DNA from: Schistocephalus solidus
Lineage: Eukaryota; Platyhelminthes; Cestoda; Diphyllobothriidea; Diphyllobothriidae
Direction: 5' to 3'
DNA length: 64,000 bases
NCBI GenBank assembly: GCA_017591395.1
Contig: WEDG01000720.1
Location: 1-64,000, forward strand
Both the position numbers and the translations under genes were made by a program. Shown here piece by piece: positions 54,412 through 62,038 of this stretch (position 1 is the first letter of the stretch; each line of letters starts with the position of its first letter). Under the pieces are notes generated by a model that was given only the letters and a program-made list of their open reading frames with translations, had not been told where the DNA came from and did not search any database.

Positions 54412-55476
54412 TCAGTATTTATAAAAAAGGATAATTTGGTGGCGGAGAGGAAAACTGAAAAGAAGAAAACGAAAGGTGGGAAACAAAAATTGCTCTGGTC
54501 TACAGTTTGTCGAAATGTTACTGTTAAGAGAACTGGAGATTATTGTACAGCGGCATATTTGGATGAAAACCTTGGAAGGGAAGGCTATATTGTGGCGTTT
54601 TAAAAAGATAGGGGTGGCATAGAAATGAGATTTTTGAGGGACGTTAGCAAAAATTGGCGGAAAAACGTGCATTTGAAAAAGGAATAAATGATTTCGAAAA
54701 ACTGGTAGCATAATTAGAAGCCTTAAATATTTGTGGATTTCGGACAATTTTTGGGTTGGGAAAGATGCTAACGTTAGCGTTCGCAGCTGTTGTAGATGCT
54801 GAGGGGTTAGCAGGTTTCCCATCGGTAATAACATTACTGATTTTAATGCCTGGATAAGCCAATGATTCAGATTTACTAGAGTTTTCTTAGGTTTAGTAGA
54901 TTTGGCAGCTATAGCAGGCATGGTTTGCTTGGGATGAGAAAGAAGAGGCCTTGACACAATTTCACTCAAACCAGGAACAACGTTAACGGGTGAAGATTCA
55001 GCTGGAATCAAAATTCCTGTCGATCCGGAGGGCCGTGGGCTTGCATTAGCTACAGGACAAACCTCTGAGATAACTTTTGATATTGAAGGTGTAGACGAAG
55101 GTTTCTTGTTTGCTAATGAAGGTGAAACCCGACGTTCCATTGGGGTTTTATCCCTACAGATAAACAACTTTTTTTTCAAATATTGAGCTGGGTGCTCATG
55201 CTTAGAGAAAATAAGGTCAACTTCAATCGTTGAAAAACGTTTGACAAGAACTGAAGGGTTTTTGCTACGGGAAGAAAACCTTTTATCTACAGCGACTTTA
55301 AAGTTAAAGCCGCATGAGTAAACGAAATGAAATGCAACGTCCAGGGGGATTTTACTCTTGGGGACGTTTTTTAAAAGAAAATTGAAACTTCTCTTATGTC
55401 GGTCAATTGACTCGGTACTGACCATGTTTATAAAAGGCTCTAGTTTCTCGCATTGTTGAGAAGTGAGTGAAGACAA
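54412..55476 (-). CDS. ORF1 of C1, 354-residue open frame with frameshifted tail
   Basis: The first ~195 residues look genuine: LEPFINMVSTESIDRHKRSF, NFLLKNVPKSKIPLDVAFHF, YSCGFNFKVAVDKRFSSRSK, RFSTIEVDLIFSKHEHPAQY, KKLFICRDKTPMERR, then a Ser/Pro-rich stretch. The blocks DR-KR--NFL-KNV and YSC-FN also occur in family B ORF1 (22400-22570). Near 54880 a frameshift moves the true C-terminus to the frame 54644-54862 (GIKISNVITDGKPANPSAST, FPNPKIVRNPQ), which parallels the KPPNPPAST region of B1. I recognise no named domain. It is likely a nucleic-acid-binding LINE ORF1. Confidence 0.7.
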   Translation of the reverse strand: MSSLTSQQCEKLEPFINMVSTESIDRHKRSFNFLLKNVPKSKIPLDVAFHFVYSCGFNFKVAVDKRFSSRSKNPSVLVKRFSTIEVDLIFSKHEHPAQYLKKKLFICRDKTPMERRVSPSLANKKPSSTPSISKVISEVCPVANASPRPSGSTGILIPAESSPVNVVPGLSEIVSRPLLSHPKQTMPAIAAKSTKPKKTLVNLNHWLIQALKSVMLLPMGNLLTPQHLQQLRTLTLASFPTQKLSEIHKYLRLLIMLPVFRNHLFLFQMHVFPPIFANVPQKSHFYATPIFLKRHNIAFPSKVFIQICRCTIISSSLNSNISTNCRPEQFLFPTFRFLLFSFPLRHQIILFYKY

Positions 55477-55524
55477 CTTTCCCTCAAAAATTCCAGTTCG
55501 TGATTGTTCTTACATTTATATTTA

Positions 55525-56340
55525 AATATCACCGGCAAGGCACTGTCTAAACAAACATTAGTAACGAAATAAATTTATGACAATGTGCGCGGATAAAAGG
55601 TACAAATACTTAATGAGGTAGACAGAACTTGTCCTGCTAGGTCAAGAGTTAGCGATGTTTTGAAATTAGAAGAGAACTAGAAAGAGAGGCAGTTAAAAAA
55701 AAACTCCAACCTTAAAAATGGATGCAGAGTTCTATAGGCGTTCATTTTCGAATAGAAGGTAGGAGAAGAAACTGCTAACGAAAATAAGGCCAGGTGGTAG
55801 AGTAGGGTAATAATGCAGTAGCATTTCAGAATGAGGTAACGAAACGTGGAGATGATTCGTTCGTGATCACTTAGGCGTATGAAACAAAATATCACGAAAA
55901 TACGTCAAGGTGCTTGAGGCCTCAGCATCTTAGGATCCAAAATTGAATTTTGATGATGGTACGTATCCAACGAAACGGCAGCATTTTAGACTGTGAACCA
56001 CCGCATGTGTACGTCTGAATGACTTCATCCTTTAAATGACTGGTGATAAAGGGGACATTATAATTCATGGGTGACTCGAGGTAGCGAAAATATAGTTTCA
56101 CGAAGGTCACTTAAATTCCCGATAATCCTTTCTTCGAGTCATGGAGTAAGCTACTGGGAAAAGATGAGGAAAATAAAAGGTTAATAGAATCAGTGTTAAG
56201 ATAAATGTGCAGTCGTCACTTGAATGCAGATAGACTAGTTAACGACCTTATTTCAACTGGCAAGTTATTCCAAAAAAGCTATACCAAGAGGCATAGAACA
56301 GAGAGCGTTTACACGTGGAGGATGCAGGGGGGGAGCTCTT
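55525..56340 (-). mobile_element. Family C 3' UTR-only copy (C2), tandem with C1
   Basis: It repeats the C1 3' end word for word at many places (CACCGGCAAGGCACTGTC at 55530 and 51121; TCACTTAGGCGTATGAAACA). It extends back only as far as the RT C-terminus (about 56340, CACGTGGAGGATGCAGGGG). The 3' end lies within a few bases of the C1 5' end, in the same orientation. It carries the CTCC--CCTT/AAGG--GGAG inverted repeat at 55704-55765. Confidence 0.8.
55704..55765 (-). other. Conserved LINE 3' UTR inverted repeat (family C example)
   Basis: On the plus strand CTCCAACCTT (55704-55713) pairs with AAGGTAGGAG (55756-55765), leaving a two-base internal loop. The position relative to the T runs is the same as in families A and B. 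Confidence 0.5.
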
Positions 56341-56344
56341 AAGC

Positions 56345-57120
56345 ATTATTATGTCTGCTTAGTATTCTAGATCATTGACAATATCGTTTTTACCATTCAC
56401 CTTCTCAGACTTACGATCACGAGCTCATTCTGATAACGGAACTTTATAATGCCAGCGCCAAGAAACATGTCCTCATTATTGGGTATTGTACCACTTCTGG
56501 TATTGACTAGAAAACATGGATTGCGCATGGAATGCCAGATAACTTCAAACACATGTGAATCAAATTGGACAAACTGACAAACATCTCTGTCAGAACTTCA
56601 CCTTTGGAACAAGAACGAGAGAAGGACAAAAGTCAAATTGCCAGGATCTTATATTTACCGAGATGAGGAAAATGTGCTAGACCTACAAAATTGACTGCTG
56701 TTAGGTTCAAGCGGTCACATTACGCAGTACTTCTAGTACTCCCTGTTTTCCGAACCAAATTTAACCGATAGTAGAAGAAAACAAATGGAAGGGGAACTAA
56801 TCACTTATGAGTAGACAAATGTCAGAGATGTCATGGGAAGCAGAACTTTATGGTGAAACCAATAATGATTAGACGACTTTCATTTCATGATTAAAAAGGA
56901 TTGCTTACCAAAACTGTCCTCTCTGAAGAAAAAAACCACAAACCGCCCAAAGTGGATAAACTCAAATTTGCAGACCACTTTCAAAATACATCGCTACTGG
57001 AGTCATTGCAGACAAACCGGCTCCGAAGCTCACTTACGGGAATATAAGCAGCAACGCAACCTTTGTAATAATGAGGCTATTAAACTGTGAACGAAGTTCG
57101 AACTGAACATACTGCAAACA
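56345..57120 (+). mobile_element. Family E LINE, endonuclease C-terminus and linker (copy E2, right part)
   Basis: The plus strand continues the element cut at 51125. KKHVLIIGYCTTSGID is a mutated GDFN-P-IDW motif (the aspartate-asparagine pair lost and the Trp replaced by a stop), followed by FTFGTRTREGQKS and LDLIFTEMR in shifted frames. The 56887-57090 frame (67 residues) then gives NRPKWINSNLQTTFKIHRYW, RQTGSEAHLREYKQQRNLC and NNEAIKL, the usual pre-RT linker of Jockey/CR1 elements. It is cut at about 57120 by the 5' end of B5. Confidence 0.7.
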
Positions 57121-57121
57121 T

Positions 57122-58645
57122 AGTTGGAAGGTCAAAGTCGAGTTCAAGGTGTGCTGCTCGTTTTTGAAAATTAAGTCAAAATTCTATTTTTTTCAGGATT
57201 TCCTCATCCCAAGCTTAACGTGCTACCTGATTTTTGGATAGAACTTTGCATTTTTAACACTCTTTCACCTGCTTATACCTCTGGTGCTCGTCCCTTTCTA
57301 CAAGCGGGAACCTTTAGAGTCAAATTTTTTACCAGAAATAGCCTCATTATTAGTAAGGTGGATCTGTTATACAAATAAATTTTCTCAAGCACACATAAAC
57401 GTCCTTAGTAAAAATTGTGGAAAAAAATTTGTTGCCTGATTTTTCCTAAGATCGAACAAATTAAAGCCTTCTCCTAGCAAAAATGAGAACGAAAATTTCA
57501 GCTCGTCGCAAGCTCTCAGCCGTTAAATCGAAGCGTTTCTTGGTTGTATCTAGTAGTCACAGCAGTGCTATGCATATGCAACCAGTTGTTTAAGCTACCT
57601 AGCTTGATATCTCTGCTTTATTAAATTGGAATGATTTAATGTTAAAGTTTGGATCAGTTCTCTTTATACTGGGAAACAGTTTAGACGGTGACATCTCTGC
57701 TATTCCCTCTCAGGAATGACAGCGTCTGGACTCTTTAGCCAATTTGGTTGCGAGAGAAACATTAGACCGAGGTGGATGACCTTTTGACGTTTCCGTAGAC
57801 TTCCAATACTCATGCAGCTTCAGTAAAAAAATAGCGGAAGCTAAACACCTATTTTCACGTAGGAAAACCAAATTATATTAGTCACTCTTTATTCACCAAT
57901 AGAGGTGGACTCCATCTTTGCACAATGAGGTCACATTTCTAGTGATCTAGAAGTTTCAAAATGTTTCCTTTGTCGGGGTCTTACACCGTTGATGTGAAGG
58001 AAGGTGTCTCCCCTCTCACATAGGTCTTCGGCCTCTCATTCTATTATCCACAAGTATGGTAATGGCTATGCAAACCACAATGAGACGGTACAGCAATTTT
58101 CTCTGGTGCCCAGTTCTAAAACCCCTTAACTTCATCTCTACTTTACTTCCAACGAATGCATTAACGCCTTGTTAATCGGGAATGGGAATTTCAAACTCCG
58201 GAGCTTTGCATTATGTCGTAAGCCCACCTATAACGTCAGTGACTCCGTTTAAATTGCCAAAGCTGACCGCGTCTCCATTTGAAAGTAGTTTTTCTTGTAA
58301 ACCTACTGTTGACTTAGTCGTAAAAACGTGGTCATATTTGCCTCCTTCCCATTTCACGTCATCCACTCCGCTCCCAGCTGTTCAATCTAAGAAGCTTATC
58401 AATACACCGGGAAAGTCTAAGTATGCTCGTAATATAAGTTCCAGAAAGAATAACGTTATTCCATTTGGGAAAAATCACTAACCCTCCAGCACCTACTATG
58501 CATACACAAAATTTCCTTAGCAATTATCCCAACAAAAACTGCTCAGGCATCCAAATTTACTAGATACACAAATTATGGTAACATTTTTCCAAAACAATTT
58601 GTCCCTTTTTTAAATCTTATCCTCCTCTCATATAAGTTCAATATT
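57122..58645 (+). mobile_element. Family B LINE, 5' leader and ORF1 only (copy B5)
   Basis: The start AAGGTCAAAGTCGAGTTCAA matches the 5' end of B1 (24068, inverse), and the two stay aligned through DFWIELCIFNTLSPAY, RPFLQAGTFRVKFF and SLIISKVDLLYK in the first 300 bases. ORF1 blocks follow in broken frames. The 58182-58481 frame (99 residues) holds TPGKSKYARNISSRKN. It is cut at about 58645 by G2. It shows the uninterrupted state of the site that carries the 845-base insertion in B1. Confidence 0.75.
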
Positions 58646-58651
58646 CCTCGT

Positions 58652-59372
58652 TACATATTTTGATCTTAGCAAGGTCTTCAATAAATTGCCTCATAGGAAA
58701 CTAATACTTGAATAAGAAGCTTAAGGACTTCTTAGTCCCCTTACCGATTTCATTACGGCATATTTAACTAATTGTGAACAAAAGGTCTTAGTCGGGTACT
58801 CATTTTCGGCAGAGGTCCCTATTGTAAGCGGTTTCCTTCAAGGCACCGTGCTAGATCCCCTTTTGTTTTTGCTTTATATTTATGATATTTCATCAGCAGT
58901 TAACACTCTTAGTCTTTTATTTATGCGGACGATCTTAAATACGTACATTCCTTATCTAAATCGTCGGCCCAACGATGCTTAGAAGAAATCCATGCAGAAC
59001 AACTTGGTCTTTCCACGTGGAACTCAACGTGACCAATGGAATTCTCACCTTCTAATCGCTAATTACAGGTGCTTCGGGCTGGACAGACTACCGCAACCAG
59101 TTATTTTTCAAGGCACCGCTATGCCTGAAAAGATGAACGAATAACTTAGAACCGTCTTCTCATGCCGATAGAGTCACGGCCAAAGTTGCCCAGATTTGTG
59201 GCATCATCTCATTTAATTTATATCCTCCTGAAAGTAAATAAAGACTTTATTAAATATTTATCCTTCCCAAACTTGAACATTGCTGTCCATTTTTTGGTTA
59301 ATTGACCCAGTGTAGCCATTCCAAAATTTAGAACGTCCACAGACGTTTTACTCGGAAAGCTTACGAAACTTC
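58652..59372 (+). mobile_element. Family G CR1-like LINE, RT fragment (copy G2)
   Basis: The plus strand gives YILILARS/YFDLSKVFNKLPHRKLILE, LTDFITAYLTNCEQKVLVG, VPIVSGFLQGTVLDPLLF and, after a frame change, FIYADDLKY with the catalytic motif intact at 58922-58933. Then CGIISFNLYPPESK and FILPKLEHCCPFFG follow in the region 59180-59300. It matches G1 (2055-2600), including the unusual KSMQN and PRG words. It is cut by A7 at about 59373. Confidence 0.75.
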
Positions 59373-59398
59373 TTTCCTGCCCTTGATCCAACAAATCT

Positions 59399-59881
59399 TT
59401 GAAGAATCTAACAGGCTGTCTGACGAAAAAAGAACTAGCTGATGAGGTCAACTTTGCCGAAAACCCTTCATTCAACGTCTGGAAACTCTTTTCAAGCACA
59501 GTTAAACGCAGAGAAAAACGCAGCAACCCGTACATCGAGACGCTTTCAGGGAACCCTATAGCTGACGCTAAGTTGATGGCTGATAGCTTCAATGCGTTCT
59601 TGTCTAGAACTTTAAGTGAACATTCTGTCACGACCTTTCCTTACTCCGTGTTTGGAACCGGTAACGTCCTCGAAACCATAACTTTAAGCCTCTGGGACGT
59701 GACCGTAGCCATTCGGCGTTTTCATCAATCTAACAGTCCTGAACCAGATGGCGTCCCTGTCAGCGTTCTAAAGGCGGATAAAATGATATATTTCCGTCCC
59801 TTCTGTATAAGGAATTTAATCTTGCTCATGAAAGTGAAACCCTTCCAATTTTATGGAAGGAATCGCACATACGACCGATAA
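59399..59881 (+). CDS. RT N-terminal part of A7, 160-residue open frame
   Basis: It reads TKKELADEVNFAENPSFNVW, DAKLMADSFNAFLSRTLSEH, VLETITLSLWDVTVAIRRF and SPEPDGVPVSVLKADK, matching A5 at 8550-9453. The last 25 residues are out of the true frame. It is part of the LINE ORF2. Confidence 0.8.
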   Translation: MKNLTGCLTKKELADEVNFAENPSFNVWKLFSSTVKRREKRSNPYIETLSGNPIADAKLMADSFNAFLSRTLSEHSVTTFPYSVFGTGNVLETITLSLWDVTVAIRRFHQSNSPEPDGVPVSVLKADKMIYFRPFCIRNLILLMKVKPFQFYGRNRTYDR

Positions 59882-60558
59882 ACAAGAACGATCAACCTAA
59901 GTCATTTGACGACGTTAGGCCAATAAATACAATGCCAGCAGCATCGAAGAAACCAGAGACCTTGATCAAAAATGAGTTGATGCGTCACCTAACAGAGAAT
60001 AAACTACTTAATGCGGCTTAGCATGGATTCCTTGAAAAAAGGTCTTGTGACACCGGCCAGCTCTCTATCTTTGACCATGTGATACAATCTAGAGACAGCG
60101 GTTTTGCAATTTACACCGTTTATTTCGATTTCACTAAAGCTTTTGATCCTAGTGACCATGATCTCCTCTTGCAGAAACTTGCTGCCTTCGGCATAGGTAA
60201 CAAGCTTCTGAACTTAATATTTTCCTATTTGGATGCACGCACACAATGAGTTAAGATTTCTGATGTTATCTCCACCCCACACATAAGAGTGTTGGAGTTA
60301 TTCAGGGTAGCATGCTCGGCCCGCTTATATTTTGCCTTTTTTTCAAAGATGTTCCTGATTGTTTTCAGTGTGGTCGGCCCTATATGTACGCTGACGATTT
60401 TAAAGTTGCCTATTGATATAAACCGGTCGATCGCAACATCGTGCTTGGTCTCATAAAATGGATTTTCAGGCCTTCGCGCAGTGGTGTCGCACATGGCACC
60501 TTTCGCTTTCTTGGTGACAACTATCAGCCCCATAAATTCATAGAGGGTCACGCCCTTA

Positions 60559-60891
60559 ATGTGCCCAGAAATTATGAAAGGTCTGGGCATATCATATTCT
60601 AGTAATCTTAATCTGTCAGAGCACTGTGCCCTGATTGTAACAAGAGCACGCCAAACTACTAGGTTTCTTCTCAGAAATTTTAAAACCGTCAATATTAGAA
60701 TCTACTGTTATAAAATGTATGCCAGAATTTGCCTGGAATACTGCTTGTTTCCATTTAATCTGCTGTCCGCTAGTGAACGAAAGAAGATAGAATCAGTCCA
60801 GCACTTCTTAACTAAAAGAGTTTTCTCTTCAGAAGAGAGAAATCTGTACTTCCAACAACGCTATCAGCTTACAAGCCTTGACCCGTTGTAG
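60559..60891 (+). CDS. RT C-terminal part of A7, 110-residue open frame
   Basis: It reads GISYSSNLNLSEHCALIV, RQTTRFLLRNFKTVNI, YKMYARICLEYCLFPF, ERKKIESVQHFLTKRVFS and YQLTSLDPL. It corresponds to A3 and A4. A stop (TAG) follows SLDPL where A3 has a Trp codon. Confidence 0.8.
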   Translation: MCPEIMKGLGISYSSNLNLSEHCALIVTRARQTTRFLLRNFKTVNIRIYCYKMYARICLEYCLFPFNLLSASERKKIESVQHFLTKRVFSSEERNLYFQQRYQLTSLDPL

Positions 60892-61494
60892 CTTCACAGA
60901 TTACAGAAGGGACTATATTTACTGTTTAAAATTTAAGCATTTGTACCTTTAACCCCCTTACATCTCCGAGGCAGCTTGGACTCTCTCGGTGCGTCTGTCA
61001 TCGAGATTTCTTTTTATTTATTCCTCTGGCATGTACCATTAGATACCATCAGTTTTTTCGGTAAACGCTATAGCTACACAGAAGTATAAAAATTGAGCAA
61101 AACCATCCTTTTTTACGAGAGCTGTCATTAGTTTTCTACATTCAGGTCACCTCCTATGAATTTAGGGTGCTGACTCGATGGAAGATCTCTTCCGTTCTGA
61201 TGGCGTTCATGGACTCTGAATCCTGTGCAGGATTTCAGGCTGAGGGCAATATTGCTGCCCCTATAGACCTTAATCGGCTTACTACTCAGTGGACAGTGAA
61301 CAGCCATTCGCCGACATACCTGCTGGTGCAGAATACAAGATCAGTAACACTGAAAGTATAAGTACTAAACCGTATCTCTGTGTCAATGCTTTCCTGTCCT
61401 GAACTTTAGTCCCTCACTAAGCTACAGTTTTATCCTGAAAACGCTTGAAAGAACGATCAGGAGTTTTTAACTGTCAGCTCAACCCTCTTCTGCA

Positions 61495-61580
61495 GAGGTC
61501 GGCAAATTTCAGTCTTTAGGCCAGATACGGCCTAGCTAGTATTCAAGTACGGCCTAACAGCCCCCTTGTTAATTATTGTT
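61495..61580 (+). repeat. hAT 5' terminal inverted repeat and subterminal region
   Basis: CAGAGGTCGGCAAA is followed by three ACGGCC/CGGCCT words within 80 bases. It starts within A7 sequence CCCTCT-CTG, which should read on as CTGTATATA in intact copies. The matching right-hand terminus is absent. Confidence 0.65.
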
Positions 61581-62038
61581 GGATTCGGCCTTAGTGAAAA
61601 AAGGCGACTATGTTCATATCCTGCACCTCGCCCAGTTTGATGCAGCCAAAGACTGCATCAGTGTGCTGTCAACCCTGCGGAATGAATTCCCTTCGCGCTT
61701 TACTGATCTGCGTTCTCATTCAGAAGAGTTCAAGATTATCAGCACTCGTTTTGAATTTCCCTATGACGACGCTCATTCTGATGTGCAATTGGAGTTAATT
61801 GTGCTGCAGGCTTCGGACGTTCTCTTGTGCAACTTTACTTCTTGCACTACTGTCATTGACATCTACCTTCAGCTGCCACTTGATCAGTTTCCAATGTTGT
61901 AAGCTTATGCCAAGCGTGTGATTGCAATGTTTGGAAGCAATTATTCGTGCGCGCGGCTGTTCTCCAAAATGAAGTTTGGTAAGAACAAGAACAAGCTGAA
62001 CGCCTCTTCATCAGAAACTGATATTGTATCGGTCTCTT
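61495..62038 (+). mobile_element. hAT DNA transposon fragment: 5' terminal repeat plus transposase C-terminus
   Basis: It begins CAGAGGTCGGCAAATTTCAG, a typical hAT terminal sequence, followed by GGCC-containing subterminal words (GATACGGCCTAG, GTACGGCCTAA). From 61576 a frame encodes the transposase C-terminal part: AAKDCISVLSTLRNEFPSRF, FEFPYDDAHSDVQLELIVLQ, LQLPLDQFPML, one stop, then AYAKRVIAMFGSNYSCARLF and SKMKFGKNKNK. The pattern LQLELI-LQ ... FGS-Y-CE-LFS-MK is that of hAT dimerisation domains of the GTF2IRD2/ZBED-related group. Most of the transposase is missing between TIR and C-terminus, and the 3' TIR is cut off by B4. It inserted into the 3' UTR of A7. Confidence 0.75.

Larger units (their letters stand above)
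51126..55520 (-). mobile_element. Family C CR1-like LINE, most complete copy (C1)
   Basis: On the minus strand this contains ORF1 (54412-55476), APE endonuclease (53640-54316), linker (53425-53610), RT (51820-53252) and 3' UTR down to 51126 with AGGAGAAAAAAACTG at about 51330. It is the best-preserved LINE in the window: most domains keep long open frames and only a few frameshifts separate them. Two lesions in the RT are decisive (see the RT entry). It inserted, with C2, into E2. Confidence 0.85.
59375..61494 (+). mobile_element. Family A LINE, RT to 3' UTR (copy A7)
   Basis: Plus-strand RT order: linker and blocks 0-1 (59399-59881), then MPAASKKPETLIKNELMRHL, DSGFAIYTVYFDFTKAFDP (60100-60150, catalytic Asp present), FSYLDARTQ, SMLGPLIFCLFF and MYADDFKVAY (YADD intact at 60387-60398). 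The C-terminal frame follows at 60559-60891, then a 3' UTR up to 61494, where a hAT sequence begins. Compared with A5 it keeps the palm. Frameshifts near 59890, 60060, 60280 and 60470 inactivate it. Confidence 0.85.
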
